A stretch of DNA of 24,311 nucleotides. Source: a virus. Position numbers and translations under genes: made by a program. This document shows positions 14,001 through 20,395 of the stretch, piece after piece. The stretch lies in the IMG/VR virus record IMGVR_UViG_3300028558_000094, positions 1 to 24,311 of that record. The stretch is one strand, 5' to 3'. The stretch's first letter is position 1, and each line of letters starts with the position of its first letter. The notes under the pieces are model-generated. The model saw nothing but the letters and a program-made list of their open reading frames with translations, was not told the DNA's origin and ran no database searches.

Positions 14001-14304
14001 GCGCGTCGTTCGTCATGACGACAGATGCACCGGTAAGAAACCGGATGTTCAGCGCAGAGATGACCATCGTGTAGGGGTGCGACTCCTCGAAATCGAACGC
14101 GATCACGCGCGCCTGAAGACCACCCGGCGTAAAGGTCGCGAACTTCGTCCCCGGCCGCCGCGTCCATGCGCCGGCCTCCAGCGGAATGCCGTTGAGACAC
14201 ACGGCCATTGCCGTGCGATAGCGTTGGTCGGTGACGCGGCCCTGCGCCAACGGCGACCAGACGCCGCCGAGGAAGCTGTCCTGTGTGAAGGAGGCGTCGC
14301 CCAT
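11071..14304 (-). CDS. Tail tubular protein B / tail-tube stabilisation protein (gp12-like), 1077 aa
   Basis: The N-terminus FTQDSFLGGVWSPLAQGR, followed by YRTAMAVCLNGIPLEAGAWTRRPGTKF at about residues 28-54, is the signature of the podovirus gp12-like nozzle family. An FCCH-like hairpin module (ISTANPAVVQTSAPHGW to TDSTHFSIAG, about residues 107-160) is common in it. Two CBM5/12-like modules are inserted at about residues 273-311 and 343-381. Start 14304 is chosen because it lies 2 bases after the gp11-like stop; the longer open frame runs into that gene. The protein builds the tube below the adaptor and may contact the cell surface. It is larger than T7 gp12 (about 790 aa), the difference being partly the inserted modules. 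Confidence 0.8.
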   Translation of the reverse strand: MGDASFTQDSFLGGVWSPLAQGRVTDQRYRTAMAVCLNGIPLEAGAWTRRPGTKFATFTPGGLQARVIAFDFEESHPYTMVISALNIRFLTGASVVMTNDAQAVAAISTANPAVVQTSAPHGWSTGNTVYFTDLGVNDPLLQNRPITITVTDSTHFSIAGAMTGTAIDGSTLGTFVSGNVKRVMEITTPYKATDLASLRSVQAEKQSVFLHGAYAPNVLSVVTDPSNTQSATFALNTAVFKDGPYLDPVAGGAILTPDGTSGIVNCTVSFNAWSATQTYGIGDFVTYSSNSYKSLVDQNLNYQPDTHSTQWLKVSPSVAVGPNGFLATDIGRMMRMNYEPPLWAVGSTYTTGLSVTYAGAYWTALKSVSAGVIPGTDLTSWEINPNAANWTWGKITGLLNLISGSLSGSANIGTLTGSGGVAASFDGVPNKATSASSTATFSDGSGILGQTYTLSGYVGKDYHSASAQKIGFVTIIPPTDGGIANSSYKDITEVTLTINLRGKQTAPSSASDGTVLGTYTAPQWTGTGATALGASAVTILSNDTATTFPYVWVEAITSTTLLPAGSAGFQFTQTISIAQVEFFSPAGSSGASVSVEILGTALPGTSGIRTWRLGVFSDTTGWPTVGTYHEGRLWLSGAVGNRVDGSVPNDIFNFAPTEQDGTVTDASAIDYTFAAPDVNAIFWMEPDQQGILCGTQAGEWLVQASTLNSPLTPLNMQAHRVTRIGCANIEPRRTEHTLVFVQRYLRKIMEYFADVFSGKFTAPNLTEKAKHLTLSGISEIAYQQELVPTIWFRDGAGALSGASYKRDTLMTSQGPTFIGWHSHTHGGSRTIESICDGTSEDGTLDTMTMVTFDSGTGLRQVEVLTNIPDESTTLFNAWHVDSGIAPSFTQNVVIGGQSYFQLGGLWPLNGKTVAVMAGGLDCGDYAVSNGIVNVPYGAAGGLFTSAYVAAYSGTFPVVVGFTFASQGQIVRPVAPQETGARTGSALGKKRRASKYAALLFQTQGIKFGTSFAGTMRTANLKTSPDGGAALTPLQTKTGLHIQELDDDNSFDGMLCWQITRPYPATVVAVTEFLQTQD
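13162..13488 (-). repeat. Two CBM5/12-like modules inside the gp12-like protein
   Basis: Residues 273-311 (WSATQTYGIGDFVTYSSNSY, ending PDTHSTQW) and 343-381 (WAVGSTYTTGLSVTYAGAYW, ending PGTDLTSW) share the pattern W-x(2-3)-T-Y-x2-G-x2-V-x-Y-x-(G/S)-x2-(Y/W) with a closing Pro and Trp. This is the aromatic layout of carbohydrate-binding modules of the CBM5/12 type. Binding of a sugar is inferred from family knowledge. Confidence 0.6.
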
Positions 14305-14306
14305 CG

Positions 14307-15587
14307 TCAGTACCGGCACGTAATGAAGTCGTCGACGGGCGGCTCTACCGCGCCCTCCTCGATGGCATTCACGGTGCGCGCCTCGCCCATGAAGCGCGTG
14401 TACTCGCCGGCAATGGCGGACAGCTTGGCGAGCGACCCCGTAACCGGCTCGCACACGGCCTCCGCAACACGGCACGCAAGCCCCTCGCAAAACATGTCGT
14501 CCATGCTGCGGACAATCGTGACGTCCGCGACGAACCGGAACACGATGACCGACGCATCGCATGTCACGAGGTAGTTCCCCTCGAAATTCCAGTCGTCGTA
14601 TCCAAGGCCCCCGGGCGCGCCGAGGAACGAATACGACCCGGCCTTCGGGTCCTGCGGCGCCTCGCGCAGATAGCCGGCCGGGAGCCGATAGACGTTCCGC
14701 GTGCTTGGCTCCGTCGCCGGGCCGCTACCGACCGGGTAGAGGATGTTCAGCGAGCGGAGCGCCAAGCCGCCGATCGGACGCCACGACATTGCGCTCGCCG
14801 TGATGGTCGGGGATCGCGACCACCCGTTTGCTGCATTCGTGTTCGTCCAGTGCACGCCGCCGTCGACGGTCGGATCGTTGCCGAGATTGCCGCTGCCGAC
14901 TGACGAGTAAATGAAGCCGTCCGAGCCGGTGACGGTCTGGCTCGCGCTGTAGGTCGTTCCCGCCGCCCATACGGCGGGACCATCGGTCGGCGTGATGTTG
15001 AGATTGAAGGGCAGCAGGTTGCGCCACTGAGAGCCGCTGTAGCTGACGACCTGGTCGGCGAAATAGGTGACCGTCGCGTCCCATGCTGTCGCGGTGTCGG
15101 GCTGGTCGCTGTTCGCGTTCGCGAGCGACATGTAGACCTGATAGGAGCCGGCCGTCGCGCCAGCCTTGTAGACGAGTTCGCCCGCGGAATAGGCCGTGCC
15201 GCTGCTCCACAGCGAAACCGTTACGGGGCCGAAATAGGCGTCCCAATATTCGTTGTTGCCGCCGGGCGAATTGTTGATGTTGTCGGGCTTGAGCGAAATC
15301 CACAGCACGCCATTCGCGTCCTGCACGATCTGGCCCGGCAAGTAGGTAGCGGTCGCGCTGTACGTCGGTGCATTCAGCAGCAGTGTGTTCGCGTCGATGG
15401 CGCGCAGAACGGCCTTGCGGATCGCGAACCGCCACACGTTCCGGCGCAGTTCGGCCCGGCGCACCTTGTCGTAGGCGTTTGAGACTTCCTGATTGTTCTT
15501 GCTGTCCTCGTCGATGCTGGCAATCGGCGTCGCACCGCAGTGCTGAAGCGCGCGGTTCGCAATGTCGAGGCTGTCGAGAAACGGCAT
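14307..15587 (-). CDS. Tail tubular protein A / adaptor (gp11-like) with inserted sugar-binding modules, 426 aa
   Basis: Residues 1-72 (MPFLDSLDIANRALQHCGA, then a basic helix with YDKVRRAELRRNVWRFAIRK) and about 250-426 form the usual head-tail adaptor: RLPAGYLRE, then YLVTCDASVIVFRFVADV and a C-terminal helix with SLAKLSAIAGEYTRFMGEAR. Such proteins dock to the portal ring and carry the tail tube. Between the two halves sit four CBM5/12-like modules at about residues 76-115, 127-169, 169-207 and 207-247. T7 gp11 is about 196 aa, so the extra length is mainly these modules. A weak AGAGG precedes the ATG. The stop lies 2 bases before the gp12-like start. Confidence 0.8.
   Translation of the reverse strand: MPFLDSLDIANRALQHCGATPIASIDEDSKNNQEVSNAYDKVRRAELRRNVWRFAIRKAVLRAIDANTLLLNAPTYSATATYLPGQIVQDANGVLWISLKPDNINNSPGGNNEYWDAYFGPVTVSLWSSGTAYSAGELVYKAGATAGSYQVYMSLANANSDQPDTATAWDATVTYFADQVVSYSGSQWRNLLPFNLNITPTDGPAVWAAGTTYSASQTVTGSDGFIYSSVGSGNLGNDPTVDGGVHWTNTNAANGWSRSPTITASAMSWRPIGGLALRSLNILYPVGSGPATEPSTRNVYRLPAGYLREAPQDPKAGSYSFLGAPGGLGYDDWNFEGNYLVTCDASVIVFRFVADVTIVRSMDDMFCEGLACRVAEAVCEPVTGSLAKLSAIAGEYTRFMGEARTVNAIEEGAVEPPVDDFITCRY
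14847..15362 (-). repeat. Array of four CBM5/12-like modules inside the gp11-like adaptor
   Basis: Four consecutive segments share the W/Y-x-T-Y-x3-Q/E-x-V frame and end in a Trp: TYLPGQIVQDANGVLW, WSSGTAYSAGELVYKAG, WDATVTYFADQVVSYSGSQW and WAAGTTYSASQTVTGSDG. Neighbouring units share the closing/opening Trp. They divide the adaptor fold into two parts, so they must fold as an outward-pointing arm. Confidence 0.6.
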
Positions 15588-15595
15588 GGCGGCCT

Positions 15596-16747
15596 CTATT
15601 GGGTCAGGGACGGCGGCTTAGTGCGCAGCTTTTGCAAGCTGGCCTTGACGCGCCGGATGGGGTTGAGGACGCCAGAAATCAGCGAGTTCGGGATGCTCGT
15701 GACGCACGAAACAGCGAGGCGCTTGGCGACGGTGCTGATGCGGCTGACCGACGTCGTGCAACTCACGGCTAGAACCAGCACGCGCTCTTTCAGCACGGCG
15801 ATACTTGTTGAGGTCGTAGAGGCGACGGCCAGTATTTTCCGCGCTATCCTTACCGCCGCAGTCGACGACGAGCAGGACACCGCAATCGAATGTGCTGCCG
15901 ATTTGATCGCGGCGACTGCACTGACGCAGGCGATTGCCAGCCCCTTCGTGACGGCCTTAAGGCGCGTCGTCGTCGTCGTGCACGCCACCGCCTCAATTTT
16001 CCCGGTTGACCGTGACGGCGAAGTCGTCGTCGTGCACGAAACGGCCAATGACTTGCTATTTATCGTTCCAACATACGACGTCGGGATCGTGGGAATCGTA
16101 TAGGTCGCGCCGCTGTAGCGGGCGACGCCCGGCGTTACGCGCGCATAGCCGACGTCGCCATTGAGAAAGTCGCCGGCCGCAGAGCCGCTATCGTCCGCGC
16201 CGACGCACATCTTGCGCGTCGAATTGCTGATCGTACCGGTGGCGTTAGCAGACGTGCCGAGGCGGTTGCCGTTGAAGAACAGCGACCATGTTCCGGACGC
16301 TCGGACCAGTGCGCAGTGATACCACGTCGATGTCGAAGCGGTCCCCGCCTGAATGTTGACGCGCGACGATCCGTCGTAGGCGAGGCCGATCACGGTACCG
16401 GCGGCGTCGATCCAGATGCCCCAACCAAGATTGGTCGGCGCGTTGATCTGATCGCCTTTCGTGACGATCGAGTTGTACGAATGCAGTGACGCGAGATTGA
16501 ACCACGCTTCCGCGGTGAAATCCCCCGCGCCGGGGTCCATCGTCGTCGAGGTGCCGTAATCGACGTACTGCGAACTGGCCTGAACGAATTTCGCGCTGGC
16601 GCTCGCACCGGTCGGCGGCGATGGCGTCGATGAGACAATCGTCGGCGGACCATGCGTCGTCGCGGTCTGCGCCGCATTTGAAATATCAGCGAAGTCGGAC
16701 TCGTATTTGGCAAGCAGCGTTACGCTGCTAAAATTCGGGTCCGACAT
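15596..16747 (-). CDS. LamG-like lectin protein with an 18-residue repeat tail, 383 aa
   Basis: Residues about 8-222 are a concanavalin A-like/laminin G (LamG) jelly-roll: GDFTAEAWFNLASLHSYNSI, then WYHCALVRASGTWSLFFNG and FLNGDVGYARVTPGVARYSG are typical strands. Such domains bind glycans on host cells or hold virion decoration proteins. From residue 231 to 356 the protein changes to seven 18-20 residue units based on LAVSCTT, each with a Cys at the same phase except one Ser. A basic tail (NPIRRVKASLQKLRTK) ends the protein. The gene lies between small structural genes and the gp11-like adaptor. No fibre gene is seen, so this may be the receptor-binding or a head/tail decoration protein. No good ribosome binding site is visible. 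Confidence 0.65.
   Translation of the reverse strand: MSDPNFSSVTLLAKYESDFADISNAAQTATTHGPPTIVSSTPSPPTGASASAKFVQASSQYVDYGTSTTMDPGAGDFTAEAWFNLASLHSYNSIVTKGDQINAPTNLGWGIWIDAAGTVIGLAYDGSSRVNIQAGTASTSTWYHCALVRASGTWSLFFNGNRLGTSANATGTISNSTRKMCVGADDSGSAAGDFLNGDVGYARVTPGVARYSGATYTIPTIPTSYVGTINSKSLAVSCTTTTSPSRSTGKIEAVACTTTTTRLKAVTKGLAIACVSAVAAIKSAAHSIAVSCSSSTAAVRIARKILAVASTTSTSIAVLKERVLVLAVSCTTSVSRISTVAKRLAVSCVTSIPNSLISGVLNPIRRVKASLQKLRTKPPSLTQ
15680..16057 (-). repeat. Seven Cys-phased 18-residue repeats in the lectin protein
   Basis: The units start KSLAVSC, KIEAVAC, KGLAIAC, HSIAVSC, KILAVAS, LVLAVSC and KRLAVSC. The Cys (or Ser) falls at residues 238, 256, 274, 292, 310 (Ser), 330 and 348: exact 18-residue spacing except one 20-residue step. 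Each is followed by Thr/Ser-rich residues. The DNA copies have diverged, so selection seems to be on the protein pattern. Confidence 0.85.
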
Positions 16748-16765
16748 TCGACATTCCCGACTGTG

Positions 16766-17143
16766 TTACGAGAACGTCACCTTGATCGTGAAGGCGATCG
16801 AGTCGTTCGTTGCGAGGTTGATGACCGTGAAGTCGGCGTAGACGTCCATGTTGCCGCCGGTCGGCGGCGAACCGCTGCCAACCGCGTCGAAGGCGCCGAC
16901 CTCGGTAATGGCGCGCGAGCCGGCCGCGGTGATCGTGCCGGTCAGCGTCATATTGTCGTTCGTGACGGTGGTGGTGCCCTGCGCCGCCGAGGCGGACACG
17001 CGGGATTCGGTGGTCGTGGTCGTCGTCACCACGTTCGCCGTCGCGGCGGCAGCCGAACCGGTGCCCCACTGAAGCCACCAACTCGCCGCGACCAGCAGCG
17101 ACGTGATCCGCGCAAGACCGTTGTTCTGGACGCGAGCCGTCAT
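16766..17143 (-). CDS. Small virion-type structural protein, 125 aa
   Basis: Start 17143 overlaps the upstream stop as ATGA and has AAGGG 7 bases upstream. The sequence is Thr- and Ala-rich and beta-rich: SWWLQWGTGSAAA, TTTTTTESRVSASAAQGTTT and SRAITEVGAFDA at about residues 80-91. The pattern WGTG, TESRV, and ITEVG(L/A)FDA is one I recall in small phage structural proteins next to tail genes. It ends NDSIAFTIKVTFS, a likely C-terminal strand. It probably decorates the tail or the neck; the exact place is unknown. Confidence 0.6.
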   Translation of the reverse strand: MTARVQNNGLARITSLLVAASWWLQWGTGSAAAATANVVTTTTTTESRVSASAAQGTTTVTNDNMTLTGTITAAGSRAITEVGAFDAVGSGSPPTGGNMDVYADFTVINLATNDSIAFTIKVTFS

Positions 17144-17319
17144 CGGAATGCCCTTTTCAGGATGATCCAGCCGTTCACGGCCCATCGCCGCAGCGGGTTC
17201 ACGTGCCAGTAGGAGATGACCCCAAGGCTTTCGACGCGCCCGTCCGCACGGATGACCGTGGCTTCGACGCGCGCCTCACGCGCTTTCCCTGATGCGATTA
17301 GTCCGCCGCTGACTGCCAT
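17140..17319 (-). CDS. Small conserved-type phage protein, 59 aa
   Basis: ATG 17319 (MAVSGGLIASGKAREARVEA) is taken as start, although no clear ribosome binding site precedes it. The frame is open further upstream through the gene-end repeat, but that part reads as non-coding. The C-terminal half, GVISYWHVNPLRRWAVNGW, then IILKRAFR, is aromatic and basic and reads like a peripheral membrane or nucleic-acid-facing helix. It starts 28 bases after the end of repeat copy 2. Overlap with the next gene is ATGA. Function is unknown. Confidence 0.55.
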   Translation of the reverse strand: MAVSGGLIASGKAREARVEATVIRADGRVESLGVISYWHVNPLRRWAVNGWIILKRAFR

Positions 17320-17346
17320 GTCGCCACAACGCCATGCGGCGGGAAC

Positions 17347-17364
17347 GGCAGCAACGCACTCAGG
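17347..17364 (-). repeat. Gene-end repeat, copy 2
   Basis: CCTGAGTGCGTTGCTGCC on the coding strand, identical over 18 bases to copies 1 and 4. It starts 1 base after the TGA of the 99-aa gene; the TGA of the invariant 15-base core starts 3 bases after it. It lies in a 46-base gap before the 59-aa gene. Confidence 0.8.
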
Positions 17365-17365
17365 C

Positions 17366-17665
17366 TCATTCCACGGCGGTCGGGATGCGGGTGATCTCGA
17401 GATAGTTCGCGGTGAACGTCGCGATGACCCACTCGTAGGTGCCAGGCGGCAAGGAGATGGTCTGCTGGCCGGCCGTCGCCGTGATCTGCGTGATGCGGGC
17501 GGTATAGGTCGTGCCGTCCGGCCCGAGCTTCTTGAGGTCGATGGTGCCCGTGCCGGTCGACTTGGTCTCGATCCAGTACGAGCCGCCGCGCAGCGTGAAC
17601 GGCCCGATGGTGCCGGCCGCAACGTTCGAGTCGATGCGTTGATCGAAGCCGTTGAACACTGCCAT
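17366..17665 (-). CDS. Small beta-rich structural protein, 99 aa
   Basis: Strands are easy to see: MAVFNGFDQRIDSNVAAGT, then GPFTLRGGSYWIETKSTGTG, TTYTARITQITATAG, ISLPPGTYEWVIATF and NYLEITRIPTAVE. The pattern, with GGSYW and PPGTYEW, suggests a jelly-roll or Ig-like decoration domain. It starts 1 base after the previous stop (TGA-C-ATG). It is one of a block of small genes between capsid and tail genes that are likely head or tail decoration proteins. No family was recognised. Confidence 0.6.
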   Translation of the reverse strand: MAVFNGFDQRIDSNVAAGTIGPFTLRGGSYWIETKSTGTGTIDLKKLGPDGTTYTARITQITATAGQQTISLPPGTYEWVIATFTANYLEITRIPTAVE

Positions 17666-17666
17666 G

Positions 17667-17888
17667 TCAGCCGCCTACGTCGAAGCCGGCCGCGCTGACC
17701 TGCTGGGCATTCTCGAAGAACCGCTCGATGGCTTCCAGCGCCTTGACGACTTCGAGCCGGCTTGGGGTCACACCATCGAGCACACGAAACTCGAAAAGGT
17801 CGCTCGCGGACGATGACGTTCCGGTGGTGTAGTCGAGATAGCTGGTCCCCTCGGCACCGCGCGCAAGGCTCACGTAATGGTTCGACAT
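17667..17888 (-). CDS. Small conserved-type phage protein, 73 aa
   Basis: The product MSNHYVSLARGAEGTSYLDY, with FEFRVLDGVTPSRLEVVKAL and AIERFFENAQQV, is a compact alpha/beta protein. It resembles small proteins I recall next to phage capsid genes in Alphaproteobacteria (MSNHYVSL... RLDVVKALE... FFEN). Its C-terminal helix is amphipathic. AGGAG lies 6 bases before the ATG, one of the better ribosome binding sites of the late operon. Function is unknown. Confidence 0.6.
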   Translation of the reverse strand: MSNHYVSLARGAEGTSYLDYTTGTSSSASDLFEFRVLDGVTPSRLEVVKALEAIERFFENAQQVSAAGFDVGG

Positions 17889-17902
17889 GCTTTAGCTCCT
17901 GC

Positions 17903-18223
17903 CTATTCCGAAAGGCCGCCGTACCCGCCTTCGACCGCCTTCAGGGCGGCAATGAGTGCGGCACGCAGTTGGTTGCGGCTCGTAACGACCGCGCTATTCC
18001 AGACAACGGTCACGTCGCCATTGATTGAGGCGGCGAGCGCCGTGTAGTCGGTATTGAGCGTGGTCACGTGCGCCTGCGTCGGGCTCGCGCCGTCCGCGAC
18101 CAGCGTGGCGACGTCTGCCGTGACCGTGGCGAAGTTCGGGATCGAACCACCTTTGACGGAGGAGCTATAGGCTCCCCCGCCAAGAGACTGGCCGACCGTG
18201 ATGTTGACGGCGGCAAGGGCCAT
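17903..18223 (-). CDS. Small structural or unknown protein, 106 aa
   Basis: The sequence starts MALAAVNITVGQSLGGGAYS and continues with Thr-, Val- and Ala-rich segments (FATVTADVATLVADGASPTQ) and a helix RNQLRAALIAALKAVEGGYG. Composition and position after the capsid-decoration gene favour a virion protein. The gene starts 6 bases after the preceding stop. No domain or motif was recognised. Confidence 0.55.
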   Translation of the reverse strand: MALAAVNITVGQSLGGGAYSSSVKGGSIPNFATVTADVATLVADGASPTQAHVTTLNTDYTALAASINGDVTVVWNSAVVTSRNQLRAALIAALKAVEGGYGGLSE

Positions 18224-18229
18224 CGTCGG

Positions 18230-18769
18230 TTACTCGACGTAGTTGACGCAGACGCCGAGCTTGCCGGTGCCGGTGGTGACGGCGGTCGTGTGAACCACGG
18301 CCACGATGTCGAAGAAGCCGCCCGGGTCGGACGTGAGGCCGAGCGCCGACCACAGCGGCTTGTTGCGGAGCGCGAGCGTGTAGTTGCCGCTCTCGTTCGT
18401 CTTGTCGACCTGCGCCACGGCGGACGAGCAATCGATGTCCGACGCGAAGAACTGATCGCCAGTGGTCGGAACGATGACGCCTTGGTTCGCCGGCTGCGTG
18501 CCATCAACCGTGCTGTCGGAGTAGTAGACCGACAGGTTGAAGGCGCCGGCACCCTGCGCTTCGCTCTCGAACAGGACCTGCTTGACCTTGGCCGCGCTCG
18601 GGATGCGAACGAGACGGTAGGTCGAGCCGGCCGCCATCGTCGTCGAGACGGTGACGTAGCCGCTGACGCTGCGAAGGTGGCCAGGAGCCCCCTCGCCGGT
18701 GGTGAGAGCCACGACAGGAACGGCGTCGAGGTTCGTGATCGGGGTGGACTTGAGTGCTTCGGTGGTCAT
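18230..18769 (-). CDS. Probable capsid decoration or minor head protein, 179 aa
   Basis: It lies 12 bases after the major capsid gene, with AAGGA 8 bases before the ATG. The signature STYRLVRIPSAAKVKQVLFE (residues 49-68), then GAGAFNLSVYYSD, a FFASDIDCSSA piece and LWSALGLTSDPGGFFDIVAV, belongs to a family I recall directly after capsid genes in phages of Alphaproteobacteria. It is beta-rich with a hydrophobic core and ends GVCVNYVE. A decoration protein or minor head protein is most likely from position; direct evidence is lacking. Confidence 0.65.
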   Translation of the reverse strand: MTTEALKSTPITNLDAVPVVALTTGEGAPGHLRSVSGYVTVSTTMAAGSTYRLVRIPSAAKVKQVLFESEAQGAGAFNLSVYYSDSTVDGTQPANQGVIVPTTGDQFFASDIDCSSAVAQVDKTNESGNYTLALRNKPLWSALGLTSDPGGFFDIVAVVHTTAVTTGTGKLGVCVNYVE

Positions 18770-18781
18770 GTGGGCGGTTCC

Positions 18782-19714
18782 TTACGGCGTCACATCGGCG
18801 GCGGTGGAAGTGTCGGCGCACTTGACCTTGAGCAGCCGGCCTGGTTCGAGGCGCGTCGCACCGACCGTCATGCTCGTGTAGAGCTGGTACGGCTGGCTCG
18901 ACAGCCAATCGGCCTGGCTGATCTTGTTGTAGACGTCCTTCCAGATGCCGAGGTAGAGGCCGGACTTCACGAAGGCCATGTTCGACCGGATGCTCGACGC
19001 GCTCGACAGGCGCTCCGAGTAGAGGATGTCGAAGCCCATGAAGCGGGTGATCTTGCCCTCCGCGTTGCGGGTTGGGGCCTGATCGCCGCTGAAGTCCGAC
19101 GACATGACCTGCGCCTGGTTGAGCAGATCGCTCTCACCCTGCGAGTTCGTGACCCACGTCATCGGCTCGCGATCGACGGGGACCTGTGCCTTGCGCATGA
19201 TGCGCTTGGCTTCGATCATCTTCGCCACCGTCAGGCCGGACGAAGCCGCCGACTTGAACGTGTCGCTGATTTCCCATGCGCCGGAGAACGAGGCCCACGT
19301 TTCGGTCGATAGGCTACCGGCGTCGGTGCCGATCTGCGCGTCGCCGAAGGCTGCGGCGATGATTCGGTCGTCCCACTCGCGGGCGACCGCGGCCGACGAT
19401 TCCGACACGTACTGCGAGGTCGGGTCGGACAGGAGACGCAGCTTGTCGAAGGTGTCGATCAACTGCGTCGCTTCCTTGTCCACCGGGAAGACCCAGCGGC
19501 GAGTGAAGTCGACGTCCTGACGATTGAGCGGCGCGAAGCGGCCCGCGGGCGCCTGCATCTGGATCGCACCGATGTACTGGATCGGCGAAGCCTGCTTGCC
19601 GATGTGCGCGCCTTCCATGACGCGACCGCGGAGCATGGACTGCTCCTGCTGAAGCTTGAGGTTCAGCAGCGAGGAGAATTGGGTAACGGCGAGTTTGATC
19701 AGGTTCTCGGACAT
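18782..19714 (-). CDS. Major capsid protein, 310 aa
   Basis: The start MSENLIKLAVTQFSSLLNLK, then LRGRVMEGAHIGKQASPIQY, RQDVDFTRRWVFPVDKEATQ and LIDTFDKLRLLSDPTSQYV are the conserved parts of the HK97-fold capsid family found in many short-tailed phages. AVAREWDDRIIAAAFGDA (about residues 109-126) marks the start of the next conserved part. The end YTSMTVGATRLEPGRLLKVK is typical. No cleavage site is evident. The gene is preceded by the longest gap of the late operon (185 bases), with direct repeats and a gene-end repeat, and has only a weak GGGA ribosome binding site. It self-assembles around the scaffold. Confidence 0.85.
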   Translation of the reverse strand: MSENLIKLAVTQFSSLLNLKLQQEQSMLRGRVMEGAHIGKQASPIQYIGAIQMQAPAGRFAPLNRQDVDFTRRWVFPVDKEATQLIDTFDKLRLLSDPTSQYVSESSAAVAREWDDRIIAAAFGDAQIGTDAGSLSTETWASFSGAWEISDTFKSAASSGLTVAKMIEAKRIMRKAQVPVDREPMTWVTNSQGESDLLNQAQVMSSDFSGDQAPTRNAEGKITRFMGFDILYSERLSSASSIRSNMAFVKSGLYLGIWKDVYNKISQADWLSSQPYQLYTSMTVGATRLEPGRLLKVKCADTSTAADVTP

Positions 19715-19765
19715 GGCTGGTCCCGTTGCGGTTTGAGCGAAAGAATGGTGGCGTTTCCCTTTGCA

Positions 19766-19844
19766 GGGGGCCGTCAGACCTTCGGCCGTGTCCGTGAACC
19801 GGGGGCCGTCACTTGTCGCGATCTAGCCGTGTCCTTTCGGGGGC
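19766..19844. repeat. Direct repeats in the capsid leader
   Basis: On the plus strand, GGGGGCCGTCA occurs at 19766-19776 and 19801-19811, each followed by GCCGTGTCC (19785-19793 and 19826-19834), and a third partial GGGGGC starts at 19839. The unit is about 35-41 bases. It lies in the untranslated leader of the capsid gene. On the coding strand the left end is followed by a small CCCT-GCAA-AGGG hairpin. Only the capsid gene has such a leader here. Confidence 0.7.
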
Positions 19845-19887
19845 TATCGACGCCGCGAATGTCCGCACACTAGCCGCGCCGCCGGGC

Positions 19888-19902
19888 GCAGCAACGCACT
19901 CA
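19888..19902 (-). repeat. Gene-end repeat, copy 3 (upstream of capsid)
   Basis: The 15-base core TGAGTGCGTTGCTGC is intact; flanking bases differ from the other copies. Its TGA is the stop codon of the 57-aa gene. It begins the long untranslated leader of the capsid gene. Confidence 0.8.
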
Positions 19903-20073
19903 CTTCTTGCGCATGGCTTCCAGACGAAGCCCGAGCCGAGCACGCGCGCCGTCCTTGCCGGGGTCGTCTTTGTGCTTCTCCATGTAGGCGTTGGTGGACA
20001 TCCCGGCGCGCTTGGCCGCAGCCTTTTCCGCGCCGGGATGTTTGATCGCTTTGCTGATCCACTTAACGGCCAT
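19900..20073 (-). CDS. Small basic phage protein, 57 aa
   Basis: The start at 20073 lies 1 base after the upstream stop (TGA-C-ATG). The product AVKWISKAIKHPGAEKAAAK, with GARARLGLRLEAMRKK at the end, is a Lys-rich helical protein resembling a small family (KWI..AIK.PG...) often found next to phage capsid genes; its role is unknown to me. The stop codon is part of the gene-end repeat. It may bind nucleic acid or the prohead. Confidence 0.6.
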   Translation of the reverse strand: MAVKWISKAIKHPGAEKAAAKRAGMSTNAYMEKHKDDPGKDGARARLGLRLEAMRKK

Positions 20074-20074
20074 G

Positions 20075-20395
20075 TCAGGCCCTCCGCTTGTCGACCGCCA
20101 TGTGCGCGAGCGCAGTCTTCGCCCGGTGTGCGCGGTCAAGCGCCGCCGGGTCGATCATGTCGGGGCCTTGCAGCCCGCCTTTGCACGGGTGGCCGCAGTA
20201 CGGCTTGCCGCTGATGACGCAGCCCTTCGGGCCGCATTCGAGCGGGCAGGCCGTGTTTGTGATGCCAGCGAGCTCGTCCGGGATCGCGACCGCCTTGACG
20301 GCGGCCGGCGCGAGGTGGCGCGCGCGGCGGGCCTTCTTGCGGCGCGTGGCTTTTCGTTTGGTCGGCGGGGCCTCGATGGTGGTGGTGTCGGTCAT
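20075..20395 (-). CDS. Cys-rich, basic head-region protein, 106 aa
   Basis: The first 30 residues are a disordered, highly basic tail (PPTKRKATRRKKARRARHL). Residues 50-72 hold a five-Cys cluster with a His, CPLECGPKGCVISGKPYCGH and a last C just after. The pattern C-x3-C-x4-C-x7-C-x2-C suggests a zinc-binding or disulfide-linked knot, followed by KGGLQGP. This cluster type recurs in small proteins I recall beside phage capsid genes. It overlaps the scaffold stop as ATGA. A DNA- or prohead-associated role is plausible; no enzyme motif is present. Confidence 0.6.
   Translation of the reverse strand: MTDTTTIEAPPTKRKATRRKKARRARHLAPAAVKAVAIPDELAGITNTACPLECGPKGCVISGKPYCGHPCKGGLQGPDMIDPAALDRAHRAKTALAHMAVDKRRA

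Noticed and set aside
15596-16747. Diversity-generating retroelement acting on the lectin gene, as in Bordetella phage BPP-1
   Set aside because: The Bbp19-like gene prompted the check, but no reverse transcriptase and no template/variable repeat pair were seen; the 18-residue repeats are internal and diverged.
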